Source: Anabaena cylindrica PCC 7122
Lineage (GTDB): Bacteria > Cyanobacteriota > Cyanobacteriia > Cyanobacteriales > Nostocaceae
Direction of reading: 5' to 3'
Length of the DNA: 64,000 bases
Assembly (NCBI RefSeq): GCF_000317695.1
Contig: NC_019771.1
Span: 2,856,001 to 2,920,000, forward strand
The translations under genes were made by a program, and so were the position numbers. Positions 25,879-35,217 of the stretch are shown in pieces. Numbering within the stretch: position 1 is the first letter of the stretch; each line of letters starts with the position of its first letter. Below the pieces are notes generated by a model, which did not search any database, was not told where the DNA came from, and worked only from the letters and a program-made list of their open reading frames with translations.

Positions 25879-26529
25879 TGGTGAATCTCTGGTTGGTAAA
25901 AGTTATGGGTATCCGATAGAGATAAATTATAGCGGTACTGGGGTTTTCTTACTATCTCTGTAATACAACGCAAGGATTTACGCCAATTTCCGCAAAAAGT
26001 TACGGTCTTGCATGGGAAAATACCTGAATTGAAACAGAACTTGTCAACTTTCTTGGTAATTTGAAAGGGCTGGGGTGATTGGGGGGGTGCGATAGCGAAG
26101 CGTGACGACGTAGGAGTCATATGGTCAGAGACTATGAACTTCTGCCGGAAAGTCAGAGACGTTTATTTACCTTGCCATGATCCGGATCATGGTGCGGCAA
26201 CTGGCATAAATTTTGACCCCTCAAAACTTTTCAAACACCCTCCTAGACTAGATTATTGATAGATTCAATGGTACATATAAGTTTGTGGAAAGACATTTTG
26301 TATACAAGTACTTAGTAAATAATTAAATTTTACTAATCTCAGGTAACATACAAAATAAGTCTATAGACCGCAAACTTGTTTTACTGTAGAGTCTAACCAA
26401 GTATGAGAGAATTATTCTCAATACTTAACAAAGTCATCAAAAATCCACAAACATAGTATAAAGAATTGGCAACATTGCGTAAAGACGGTCAACAATAACC
26501 ATATCTGAAATTTAAAATTTTGCTAAATT
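25879..26529. other. Non-coding stretch upstream of glgP
   Basis: It contains a perfect 18-base palindrome CCATGATCCGGATCATGG at 26175-26192, a lone AACTTTTCAAACACCCTC MITE end near 26226-26243, and otherwise AT-rich DNA that should hold the glgP promoter. A leftward frame at 25848-26120 has poor composition and I do not accept it as a gene. Confidence 0.5.
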
Positions 26530-29094
26530 ATGCAGCCAATTCGCACGTTTAACGTTTCACCTTCACTACCGCAGCGACTAGAACCCTTGCGGAAACTGGC
26601 ATACAATCTGCACTTTGATTGGAATGTTGAGAGTAAAGACTTATTTCGTCGCTTAGATACTGACTTGTGGGAATCAAGTCGGCATAACCCAGTGTTGATG
26701 CTGGGTACTATTAGCCAAGCACGGCTATTAGAAGTCGTAGAAGATGAAGGCTTCTTAGCGCAAATGGATCGGGCTGCGCGTCAATTAGAAGATTATTTGC
26801 AAGAACGGACTTGGTATCACAAACAGCGCGGTCAGAACCCAAAAGAATGCTACGCTTATTTTTCGGCTGAGTTTGGACTAGTAGATTGTCTACCCGTCTA
26901 TTCTGGCGGTTTGGGTGTACTGGCAGGAGATCACCTCAAGTCTGCTAGTGATTTGGGATTACCTCTCGTTGGTGTGGGTTTACTCTACCAACAAGGTTAC
27001 TTTGCCCAGTATCTCAATGCTGATGGTTGGCAGCAAGAACGCTACCCCATCAATGATTTTTATAATATGCCTTTGCATTTGGAACGTAATCCTGATGGCT
27101 CAGAGCTACGGATTGAGGTAGATTATCCAGGACGCAAGGTATACGCTAGGGTGTGGCGTGTACAAGTGGGAACAGTGCCACTGTATATGCTGGATACCAA
27201 TATTGAACCGAACAAGGCCTATGACCACGACATTACAGATCAGCTGTATGGTGGTGATATAGATATGCGTATCCACCAGGAAATTATGCTGGGGATTGGT
27301 GGTGTGCAAATGTTGAAAGCTTTGGGCTATGATGTCACCGCTTACCACATGAATGAAGGTCATGCAGCTTTTTCTGCCTTAGAACGTATTCGCGTTTTGA
27401 TTCAAGAAGAAGGCTTAAGTTATGCTCAAGCTAAACAAGTGGTGTCTTCTAGTAATATTTTTACTACCCACACTCCTGTACCAGCGGGCATTGATTTATT
27501 TGCGCCCGACAAAGTTTTGTATTATTTGGGTTACTACGCAGATATCTTTGGTTTACCTAAAGAGCAATTTTTAGGATTGGGAAGGGAAAATACTGGAGAT
27601 TTATCTGGGCCTTTCAGTATGGCGGTGTTGGCACTGAAGATGGCAACATTTTCTAATGGTGTGGCACAGCTACATGGTGTGGTATCGCGGCAAATGTTCC
27701 AAGGTTTGTGGAAAAAAGTTCCTGTGGAGGAAGTGCCGATCGCAGCAATAACTAATGGGGTTCATGCTCGCAGTTGTGTTGCGAAGTCTACTCAGGAGTT
27801 GTACGATCGCTATCTTGGCCCAAATTGGTCATCGGCACCACCAGATAATCAGTTGTGGGAACGGATGGATTCTATTCCCGATGAGGAGTTATGGCGCAAT
27901 CACGAACGCTGCCGTTTGGACATGGTTCTCTATGTGCGGGAGCATTTGGTGAAGCATTTACGCGATCGCGGTGCTTCAGCTTCAGAAATCGCCCAAGCTC
28001 AAGAAGTACTTGATCCTAACGTTTTAACTATTGGCTTTGCCCGTCGCTTTGCTACCTACAAACGCGCTACTTTATGGATGCGTGATTTGGACAGAATCAA
28101 ACGGATTTTGTTGAGTAACAAACACCGGAAAGTGCAGTTTGTGATTGCTGGGAAAGCACACCCCAAAGATATCCCCGGTAAAGAATTGATTCGGGATATC
28201 AATCACTTCATCCACGAACAAAACTTAGAAAAACAGGTGGTGTTTGTTCCTAACTACGATATTCACATTGCCCGCTTGATGGTTGCAGGTTGTGATATCT
28301 GGTTAAATACCCCCCGTCGTCCCCGTGAAGCTTCTGGTACTAGCGGCATGAAGGCAGCTATGAATGGCTTGCCAAATTTAAGCGTACTCGATGGCTGGTG
28401 GGATGAGGCTGATTATGTCCGCACCGGTTGGGCAATTGGACATGGTGAAAATTACGAAGATCCTAATTATCAGGATGAGGTAGAAGCCAACGCTCTCTAT
28501 GAGTTATTAGAGAAAGAAGTTGTACCTCTATTCTATGACCATCGTGATGAAGATGGTTTACCCCGTCCTTGGGTAGCTAAAATGAAAGATGCAATTCGTT
28601 TGAATTGTCCTTTCTTTAATACAGCCCGCATGGTGCGGGAGTATGCACAACGAGCTTATTTTCCAGCAAGCGATCGCTATCACACCCTCACCGTTGATAA
28701 CTACGCCCCAGCGAAAGAATTAGCAGCCTGGAAAGCAAAACTAGGTCAACAGTGGTTTAACATCAAAATCAAAGATATTGATGTATCCGCAGCATCGGAT
28801 ATTGAAGTTAATCAAACCGTTGCTGTTAAAGCCAAAGTTGATTTAGCAACTTTGAAAAAAGATGACGTGCGTGTGGAATTATACCAAGGTTCCATTGATG
28901 CAAACGGCGATATTGTTAACGCTGTACCAGTGGTAATGGATTATCAAGGAGAAGATAATCAAGGGTTGAGTATTTACACAGTAGATATCACCTACACCAC
29001 ATCTGGTTTACAAGGCTTATCTTTGCGTGTATTACCACAAAATCCATACCTTTCTAGTCCTTATGAACCCAGGCTAATCGCTTGGGCTGAATAG
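26530..29094 (+). CDS. glgP: Alpha-glucan (glycogen) phosphorylase
   Basis: This 854-residue enzyme phosphorolyses alpha-1,4-glucan to glucose-1-phosphate. The N-terminal ~100 residues (LRKLAYNLHFDWN) are the DUF3417 region that marks the second, bacterial/archaeal type of phosphorylase. The catalytic region carries YSGGLGVLAGDHLKSASDLG, HMNEGHAAF, GFARRFATYKR, and the pyridoxal-phosphate lysine in ASGTSGMKAAMNG. The extra C-terminal ~100 residues (~745-854) form an Ig-like extension. In cyanobacteria it mobilises glycogen in the dark. A strong terminator follows. Confidence 0.95.
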   Translation: MQPIRTFNVSPSLPQRLEPLRKLAYNLHFDWNVESKDLFRRLDTDLWESSRHNPVLMLGTISQARLLEVVEDEGFLAQMDRAARQLEDYLQERTWYHKQRGQNPKECYAYFSAEFGLVDCLPVYSGGLGVLAGDHLKSASDLGLPLVGVGLLYQQGYFAQYLNADGWQQERYPINDFYNMPLHLERNPDGSELRIEVDYPGRKVYARVWRVQVGTVPLYMLDTNIEPNKAYDHDITDQLYGGDIDMRIHQEIMLGIGGVQMLKALGYDVTAYHMNEGHAAFSALERIRVLIQEEGLSYAQAKQVVSSSNIFTTHTPVPAGIDLFAPDKVLYYLGYYADIFGLPKEQFLGLGRENTGDLSGPFSMAVLALKMATFSNGVAQLHGVVSRQMFQGLWKKVPVEEVPIAAITNGVHARSCVAKSTQELYDRYLGPNWSSAPPDNQLWERMDSIPDEELWRNHERCRLDMVLYVREHLVKHLRDRGASASEIAQAQEVLDPNVLTIGFARRFATYKRATLWMRDLDRIKRILLSNKHRKVQFVIAGKAHPKDIPGKELIRDINHFIHEQNLEKQVVFVPNYDIHIARLMVAGCDIWLNTPRRPREASGTSGMKAAMNGLPNLSVLDGWWDEADYVRTGWAIGHGENYEDPNYQDEVEANALYELLEKEVVPLFYDHRDEDGLPRPWVAKMKDAIRLNCPFFNTARMVREYAQRAYFPASDRYHTLTVDNYAPAKELAAWKAKLGQQWFNIKIKDIDVSAASDIEVNQTVAVKAKVDLATLKKDDVRVELYQGSIDANGDIVNAVPVVMDYQGEDNQGLSIYTVDITYTTSGLQGLSLRVLPQNPYLSSPYEPRLIAWAE

Positions 29095-29124
29095 TTTTTC
29101 AATTTTTTAAATCTTGAAAATTAG

Positions 29125-29156
29125 GCGTTGCTGATGGAAATTGGCAACGCTTTTTT
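29125..29156 (+). terminator. Rho-independent terminator of glgP
   Basis: GCGTTGC at 29125-29131 and GCAACGC at 29144-29150 form a 7-base GC stem with a 12-base loop, directly followed by six T residues. It lies 31 bases after the glgP stop. Confidence 0.88.
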
Positions 29157-29677
29157 GATCACTGATTTAACTGATTTGAGGATTTCACGGCATGAAGGAT
29201 ACGACAGTAAATGAAAGGGTTTAAGAGGATATTTTAAAAGGGTCTTTTAATGTCATGCTGAACGAAGTGAAGCATCTCGGTATGTGCCTGAAACCCTAGA
29301 TTCTTTCCTTCGGAACGCTACGCGAACTTTCCACTCTGTTACACTCAAAATGACAATTATATGCACCATAATAAAGCTCAAATTTGACAATATCACAAAT
29401 ACATACTTTGCATAATTTATGATTCTCCTTTTGTCTGAATCAGGATGTCCAGGATTTAAGGATTTACAGGATAAGGATTTACAGATTTTGTAGGGTGTGT
29501 CAGATTCGATAATTTATCAAAATAACAGAAATTTGACATCTGACGCACCGACTGATGATTTTTTGTCTGAATCAGGATATAAGGTTACTGAGCGAAGTCG
29601 AAGTACAAAATTGTCAGAAATGGGGGAAAATACTATTGAAGCATCATCTAAATGCTACCCCATACCACCCCTAACTC
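29157..29677. other. Repeat-rich non-coding stretch before the CHAT operon
   Basis: Besides the inverted repeat at 29490-29549, it holds a run of the form TCTGAATCAGGATGTCC...GGATTTA at 29433-29471, found inverted at about 35124-35167, with the short form TGTCTGAATCAGGATA again near 29565. A small rightward frame at 29497-29685 is made of these repeats and is not a gene. The CHAT operon promoter must lie here. Confidence 0.55.
29490..29549. repeat. TGCGTCAGA-family repeat, copy 2
   Basis: It starts GTAGGGTGTGTCAGA and ends TCTGACGCACC, like copy 1 at 152-212 and copy 3 at 42809-42870. One arm carries a T for C change, so a G-T pair would replace G-C in the hairpin. Confidence 0.7.
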
Positions 29678-32600
29678 ATGGATGAAAAGCGTCTCCAGGC
29701 ATATCAACAGCTAATTCAACAACTGCTTAGTTGCCCTAGTCAGGAAGAAGCGGAAATAATATTAGCAGCTAACACCGAATTACTCGATGCTGGCTTTTTA
29801 CAGGTGGTGGTAGGGGTAGCAGGGATGTTTACCCAACAAGGAAAGGAAAATACGGCTAATTGGTTTATTGCTTTAGCATCTCAACTGAGTCAAGCGTTAA
29901 ATATACCCCTAGATACAAATACCCCAGAAGCAGAAATAGAAACTCATTCACAATGTTTATTAGAAGTATTACAAGCAACCGCAGAAAGTCAAGGTAATCC
30001 GCAGGTAGTTTACTCCTTACTGGCAGCGAATACAGATAAACTCAATCTGACTTTTGCTCAATTATTGCGTGCCTGGGCAACAAAAGCACTAGAAGAAAAA
30101 CCAGACATGGCAGAAAATATTGCTGAAATAATTTTTCGATTTAGTAGTTTAATTCAGCAATTTCCTTTGGGTAACAAAGCCAATAATATGGAAATTGGTA
30201 TTACTGGCCATGAAATAGCTTTAACTATTTATACCCGTCAAACTTCCGCAAAAAATTGGGCAATTACGCAAAATAATCTGGGGATTGCCTACTTATACAG
30301 AATCAGGGGAGATAAAGCCGAAAATCTGGAAAATGCGATCGCTGCTTTTACTCAAGCTTTAGAAGTGAGAACCCGCACCGATGTTCCTGTAGATTGGGCA
30401 ATGACGCAAAATAATCTGGGGACTGCCTACTTATACAGAATCAGGGGAGATAAAGCCGAAAATCTGGAAAATGCGATTAATGCTTATAAAAAGGCTTTAG
30501 AAGTGAGAACCCGCAACGATTTTCCTGTAGATTGGGCAGATACACAAAATAATCTGGGGATTGCCTACTTTGACAGAATTAAGGGAGATAAAGCCGAAAA
30601 TCTGGAAAATGCGATCGCTGCTTTTACTCAAGCTTTAGAAGTGAGAACCCGCACCGATTTTCCTGTAGATTGGGCAATGACGCAAAATCATCTGGGGAAT
30701 GCCTACTTTAATAGAATCAGGGGAGATAAAGCTGAAAATCTGGAAAATGCGATTAATGCTTATAAAAAGGCTTTAGAAGTGAGAACCCGTAGCGATTTTC
30801 CTGAAAAATGGGCAATGACGCAAAATAATCTGGGGAATGCCTACTCTGAAAGAATCAAGGGAGATAAAGCCGAAAATCTGGAAAATGCGATTAATGCTTA
30901 TAAAAAGGCTTTAGAAGTGAGAACACGCAGCGATTTTCCTAAAAAATGGGCAATGACGCAAAATAATCTGGGGGCTGCCTACGCTGACAGAATCAGAGGA
31001 GATAAAGCCAAAAATCTGGAAAATGCGATTAATGCTTATAAAAAGGCTTTAGAAGTGAGAACCCGCAGCGATTTTCCTGTAGATTGGGCAGATACGCAAA
31101 ATAATCTGGGGGCTGCCTACGCTGACAGAATCAGGGGAGATAAAGCCGAAAATCTGGAAAATGCGATTAATGCTTATAAAAAGGCTTTAGAAGTAAGAAC
31201 CCGCAGCGATTTTCCTGTAGATTGGGCAGATACGCAAAATAATCTGGGGATTGCCTACTGGGACAGAATCAGGGGAGACAAAGCGGAGAATCTGGAAAAT
31301 GCGATCGCTGCTTATACTCAAGCTTTAGAAGTGAGAACCCGCACCGATTTTCCGCAGAATAATGCCGAAATTTTATTAAATTTGGGTAGGCTTTATCAAG
31401 AATCACAACAGTTCAATTTAGCTTACGATACTTTTAAATCTGCCATTGCCACAATTGAAGATTTACGCGGGGAAATTATTTCTGGGGAAGAAAGTAAACG
31501 CAAACAAGCAGAGAAATGGAATAAACTTTTTAGACGCATGGTGGAAGTTTGTTTAGCACTGGGTAGAGAAACAGAAGCCATCACCTATATTGAACGCAGT
31601 AAAACCCGCAATTTAGTAGAACAAATTTTCAACCGTGACTTAAAAACTATTTTTCCTTCAAATGTTGTCATCCAACTAGAACAACTGCGAGATGAAATAG
31701 CGAGTGGACAGAATTTATTGCAAACCGGTAAAGCTGAAAATGCTATATCTTTAGCGCAACATCTCCAGAAATTACGACAACAACGCCAAAAATTTCAAGA
31801 TGAATATTTACCGATTGGTTCTAGTTTTAAATTTACATCATTAGAGAAAATAGTTGATCAGGAGACGACAATTATTGAATGGTATATTGCAACTAATAAA
31901 ATTTTTGCTTTTGTGATTCAACCAGGAGGTAAAGAAATGAGAATTTGGCGATCTTCATCAGCAGATTTTGATGCCCTATTTGATTGGGATAATAAATATG
32001 TAAATGATTATAAACAAAAAAAAGCAGCATGGAAAGATCAGTTAGATCAAAATTTACAGAATCTAGCGGAAATATTACATCTTGAAGAAATATTAAATCT
32101 AGTTCCATCAGAATGTGAAAAACTGATTTTAATTCCCCATCTTTTCTTACACCTTTTCCCTCTCCATGCGTTACCTGTAAAAAATTCTTATTTAATGGAT
32201 TTATTTCCTCAAGGTGTGGGTTATGTTCCCAGTTGTCAATTATTACAACAGTTACAACTGCGTCAATATAATGATTTCCAATCTTTATTTGCTATGCAAA
32301 CACCCACAGAAGATTTATATGAAAAAGATTTAGGTGCAGTTGCAGCGATTAAAAGACAATTTAATCAAAGTTATGTTTTGAAAAAAGACAAAGCAAAAGA
32401 ATCAGCAATTATTCCAGTTACTGAAAACCTGATTCAAGCTAACAACCTGTTTTTCTTCTGTCATGGTGGTTTTAATGCTAATTCTCCCCTGGAATCGGGT
32501 TTACAATTAGCTGATGAAGTTTTAACTTTAGCTGATATCATCGCTCACATTAAACTAGAAAATTGTCGTTTAGTCACCCTCGCTGCTTGTGAAACTGGCA

Positions 32601-32977
32601 TGATAGATGGTGACAATATTAGTGATGAATATATTGGTTTACCTAGTGGTTTTTTGTTGGCTGGTAGCACCAATGTGGTTAGCAGTTTATGGACTGTGAG
32701 TGCGACAGCTACGGCTTTATTAATGGTGAAATTTTATGAGGAATTAAAACATCAAAATAATATTGTCTTGGCTTTACAAACCGCCCAAAAATGGTTAAGA
32801 GATACAAGTATTACAGATTTTAAACAATGGTTACAGAAATCATCATTAACTTTTGCTTATCAATCAGAAATAAGCAAATATTTTGATATAATCGAACAGA
32901 AAAATGGTGAAAATTATCAACCTTTTTCATTACCTGTTTATTGGTCTGCATTTTGTTGTATTGGTAAAGGAGTTTAA
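29678..32977 (+). CDS. TPR-CHAT caspase-like protease with TPR array
   Basis: This is a 1099-residue protein. Residues 1-185 form a helical N-terminal domain (EEAEIILAANTELLDAGFLQ). Residues ~189-556 are eight near-identical 46-residue TPR units (WA.TQNNLG.AY..RI.GDKA, then ENLENAI.A...ALEVRTR). Residues ~557-720 are linker and coiled coil. Residues ~730-1099 are the CHAT protease domain with likely catalytic His929 in FFFCHGGF and Cys971 in TLAACETG, then NVVSSLWTVSATATALLM and a closing PVYWSAFCCIG. CHAT domains cut specific target proteins after the sensor part binds a trigger. Two genes follow within 6 and -4 bases, so this is the first gene of a tight operon. Confidence 0.9.
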   Translation: MDEKRLQAYQQLIQQLLSCPSQEEAEIILAANTELLDAGFLQVVVGVAGMFTQQGKENTANWFIALASQLSQALNIPLDTNTPEAEIETHSQCLLEVLQATAESQGNPQVVYSLLAANTDKLNLTFAQLLRAWATKALEEKPDMAENIAEIIFRFSSLIQQFPLGNKANNMEIGITGHEIALTIYTRQTSAKNWAITQNNLGIAYLYRIRGDKAENLENAIAAFTQALEVRTRTDVPVDWAMTQNNLGTAYLYRIRGDKAENLENAINAYKKALEVRTRNDFPVDWADTQNNLGIAYFDRIKGDKAENLENAIAAFTQALEVRTRTDFPVDWAMTQNHLGNAYFNRIRGDKAENLENAINAYKKALEVRTRSDFPEKWAMTQNNLGNAYSERIKGDKAENLENAINAYKKALEVRTRSDFPKKWAMTQNNLGAAYADRIRGDKAKNLENAINAYKKALEVRTRSDFPVDWADTQNNLGAAYADRIRGDKAENLENAINAYKKALEVRTRSDFPVDWADTQNNLGIAYWDRIRGDKAENLENAIAAYTQALEVRTRTDFPQNNAEILLNLGRLYQESQQFNLAYDTFKSAIATIEDLRGEIISGEESKRKQAEKWNKLFRRMVEVCLALGRETEAITYIERSKTRNLVEQIFNRDLKTIFPSNVVIQLEQLRDEIASGQNLLQTGKAENAISLAQHLQKLRQQRQKFQDEYLPIGSSFKFTSLEKIVDQETTIIEWYIATNKIFAFVIQPGGKEMRIWRSSSADFDALFDWDNKYVNDYKQKKAAWKDQLDQNLQNLAEILHLEEILNLVPSECEKLILIPHLFLHLFPLHALPVKNSYLMDLFPQGVGYVPSCQLLQQLQLRQYNDFQSLFAMQTPTEDLYEKDLGAVAAIKRQFNQSYVLKKDKAKESAIIPVTENLIQANNLFFFCHGGFNANSPLESGLQLADEVLTLADIIAHIKLENCRLVTLAACETGMIDGDNISDEYIGLPSGFLLAGSTNVVSSLWTVSATATALLMVKFYEELKHQNNIVLALQTAQKWLRDTSITDFKQWLQKSSLTFAYQSEISKYFDIIEQKNGENYQPFSLPVYWSAFCCIGKGV
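30242..31345 (+). repeat. Eight tandem 138-bp TPR units
   Basis: Eight direct repeats of exactly 138 bp (46 codons) are nearly identical at DNA level, with starts near 30242, 30380, 30518 and so on. Differences cluster in the codons of NNLGxAYxxRI and at the ends of units (DFPVDWA against DFPEKWA or DFPKKWA, and AFTQ against AYKK). Such an array can change length by recombination without breaking the frame. Confidence 0.92.
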
Positions 32978-32983
32978 TTAATC

Positions 32984-33349
32984 ATGTCAGTTAATAAAAA
33001 AGCTGCTATCGCTTTTATTGAAGTAATTGAAAATCAATCTGATTTGATTACTGATCAAATTCGACAAGACTTAGATCAATTAAGTGATCAATTGCCAGAA
33101 GATGATGAAGACATAGTAGAAAAAATAGAAAATTGGTTACAATCTTATCCATTACTTTTGCAAACATACAAACAAAATTTACAATCAATGGATTTATCTC
33201 TCACAGAAGATGGTGATATAGGTCCAGGTGGTGCTAAATCTCCTACACCACCAAACCAACCTAGCGAATCTTCTAAAGAACTGATTCAAAACGCTATCAA
33301 AGAAAATTCACCTTTATCTGATGATAAAAAATCCCAACCAAAACCGTGA
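32984..33349 (+). CDS. Small acidic companion of the CHAT protease
   Basis: This 121-residue acidic protein starts six bases after the CHAT stop. Residues 1-65 are helical (KKAAIAFIEVIENQSDLITD, then QIRQDLDQLSDQLPEDDEDI). Residues ~75-121 are disordered, rich in Pro, Ser and Lys (GPGGAKSPTPPNQPSESSKE). Its stop overlaps the next start. A similarly small acidic gene precedes the other CHAT gene (2659-3126). I suspect an adaptor, inhibitor or cleavage substrate; the flexible tail would be easy to cut. No known domain is recognised. Confidence 0.78.
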   Translation: MSVNKKAAIAFIEVIENQSDLITDQIRQDLDQLSDQLPEDDEDIVEKIENWLQSYPLLLQTYKQNLQSMDLSLTEDGDIGPGGAKSPTPPNQPSESSKELIQNAIKENSPLSDDKKSQPKP

Positions 33350-34731
33350 AGAATTTTAGTCTTACCCTATATGCTTTTCATTTGCGACATACTCTCGCAC
33401 ATACACCTGATCAAGTTTTAGAAAATGCCTTTATTTTGTGGGATAATCTCTCTAAGTTAGGTGTATCTTCATTTCCTGCCACCGGTTTAAAAGATTTAAA
33501 ATCTCAATTAATTTGTTATAAAAATGGTGAATACGAACCTCAACAAGAAGTAGGAAGAAAAAACGAATGGTTAACTCATTCCAGAGATTTAGATTTAGGA
33601 AGTTTCCCAACTACAGACGGATTTAAAATTAATGGCAATTTACAACCATTTTTACTTAATGATACCTATGCAGTTGATTTAACTCTGATTCCAGAATCAG
33701 CAAATATTGATATTAATGTACCGCAAATCCAACATTTTAAACCTAGTTGTTTTTTACCTTCCCAAATTCAAGCATCTCTAGGACAAACTTTATGGATTTA
33801 TGGAGAAGTTGAAGCAAATGAAAATTGTCAAGATTTAGCGAATAAATTAGCTAATGCTTTAGTTGCTAATACAAACTTAAATCCTGTTTTTATTCACTCA
33901 GGAAAATTATTTGATAGTGAATTACTTATCTACCAAGCAAATGAGCCAAATGAACCAAATAATCCTGTTAAACAATGTCAGATTTTGATACTTTTAAATA
34001 ATCAACAATCTAATACTGTACAACTTATTGTAGATGCTTATGAGTGGTTACTAAATTTATTATGTTGTTACCATAAAATCTTGTTTCTTAACTACCAAGC
34101 AAGCCAAAGTTACAGCAACGCAAGAACAATTTATAGTTATTTAGAGAATAAAATTCAAGAATTTCAAACTTTGATATCTAAACCCAAAACACAGATATCT
34201 GATTTGAAGAAACTATTATCAGAAATTCCGCAAAAAGGATTTGATTATACCCGATGTTTACAAGATTTACAAACTCATAATACAGCAATTCAGACAAATA
34301 TTAGAAATTACCAAATTTGTTTAAATAAAATTACAATAATCAATAATCAAATAAGTCCTCAATTTTGGCAAGATTTTGTAGATAAAGATTGTCAAAAATG
34401 GCAAGAACAAATTCAAACAGATATTAACTATCTTACACCAGGTCAAGAATTATTTGGGCAATTTATTGATACAATTCGTGGTATTGTAGAAACAGAGCAA
34501 ACTGAGAGCGATCGCTCTTTAGAAAAAACCATTCAAATATTAGGAATCGGCTTCGGTGGTGGTGGAATAGTTTCTGGTGTAGTTACTTCAAATATTGAAA
34601 AAATTAACCGTCCCATTGCTTTTATCTCTCCCCATAATCCACCTCATCCTTTTTACGCATCCTTATTTTTAAGTATCATTGCCACCTGCTTATTTATCAT
34701 TGTCGGCTGGTTAATTACCAAACGTAAATAA
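33346..34731 (+). CDS. Membrane-anchored helical protein, possible effector of the CHAT operon
   Basis: This 461-residue protein starts at GTG 33346, overlapping the previous stop by four bases (GTGA), a sign of translational coupling. Residues 1-230 are mixed alpha/beta and probably cytosolic, with a near-N-terminal YAFHLRHTLAHTPDQVLENA. Residues ~235-385 are long helices (YSNARTIYSYLENKIQEFQT). Two hydrophobic segments follow, about 388-410 (ILGIGFGGGGIVSGVV) and 432-457 (YASLFLSIIATCLFIIVGWL), with a short loop between, then KRK. A long helical stalk ending in two C-terminal membrane helices is the topology of CorA-like proteins, but the GMN signature of CorA is absent. It may be a pore or membrane-disrupting partner controlled by the protease. 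Confidence 0.75.
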   Translation: MKNFSLTLYAFHLRHTLAHTPDQVLENAFILWDNLSKLGVSSFPATGLKDLKSQLICYKNGEYEPQQEVGRKNEWLTHSRDLDLGSFPTTDGFKINGNLQPFLLNDTYAVDLTLIPESANIDINVPQIQHFKPSCFLPSQIQASLGQTLWIYGEVEANENCQDLANKLANALVANTNLNPVFIHSGKLFDSELLIYQANEPNEPNNPVKQCQILILLNNQQSNTVQLIVDAYEWLLNLLCCYHKILFLNYQASQSYSNARTIYSYLENKIQEFQTLISKPKTQISDLKKLLSEIPQKGFDYTRCLQDLQTHNTAIQTNIRNYQICLNKITIINNQISPQFWQDFVDKDCQKWQEQIQTDINYLTPGQELFGQFIDTIRGIVETEQTESDRSLEKTIQILGIGFGGGGIVSGVVTSNIEKINRPIAFISPHNPPHPFYASLFLSIIATCLFIIVGWLITKRK

Positions 34732-34840
34732 CATGAATTGTGGCGTTACTTTGAATTAAAAACTCATTTTGTCATTCTGTTTTGGCATTATTTTATTTAA
34801 TAACCCAAGTTGTTAGTTATCTAGTTAAGGCTGATAATTG

Positions 34841-35080
34841 TTTAGGACTTACGCACAAGTTAGAGAGTGTTTGAAAAGTCCCTCATGGTGTATCAAATAT
34901 TTTTAGATCCCCCCTTGCTAAGGGGGGTTAGGGGGGATCTGTAAATGCCTAAAATCACAACCTAAAACTTTTCAAACAACCTCTTACGGAAGAATGAACC
35001 ACGAAGGAACGTTCGCGGTTGCGTTGCGAAGCAAAGGACACGAAGGAAAGAGGGTTTGAGAGATATTTTGAGTAAGTCCT
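34841..35080. mobile_element. Composite of nested MITE-like repeats
   Basis: The outer ends GGACTTACGCA (34841) and TGAGTAAGTCC (to ~35079) belong to the same family as 8755-8865 and 23385-23474. At 34863-34983 a GAGAGTGTTTGAAAAGT...ACTTTTCAAACAACCTC element sits inside. Between 34984 and 35060 is ACCACGAAGGAACGTTCGCG...GGACACGAAGG, a common genomic repeat. No coding potential. Confidence 0.6.
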
Positions 35081-35217
35081 GTTGGTAATGGGTAATTAGT
35101 AATTGGTGATAAAATCCCAGACTTCATCCTGTTCATCCTTAAATCCTGGATATCCTGATTCAGACAAATTCCCTAACTAGCAGCTGACACTATTAATATT
35201 TTGAATATCTAAAAAAT

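Noticed and set aside
25848..26120. Leftward 90-codon frame upstream of the acidic-tail gene
   Set aside because: Composition is unlike a protein (repeat-like Pro, Ser and Thr start, no ribosome site) and it overlaps the start of the next gene.
29497..29685. Rightward 62-codon frame before the CHAT operon
   Set aside because: It is composed of the TGCGTCAGA repeat and other dispersed repeats and overlaps the start of the CHAT gene.
30242..31345. Tandem repeats as an assembly artefact
   Set aside because: Units differ at consistent codons and remain in frame with no break, so the array is probably real, though unit number should be checked with long reads.
33346..34731. True CorA magnesium transporter
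   Set aside because: The two-helix C-terminal topology is similar, but the GMN signature is missing and the N-terminal part does not match; only a topological resemblance is claimed.
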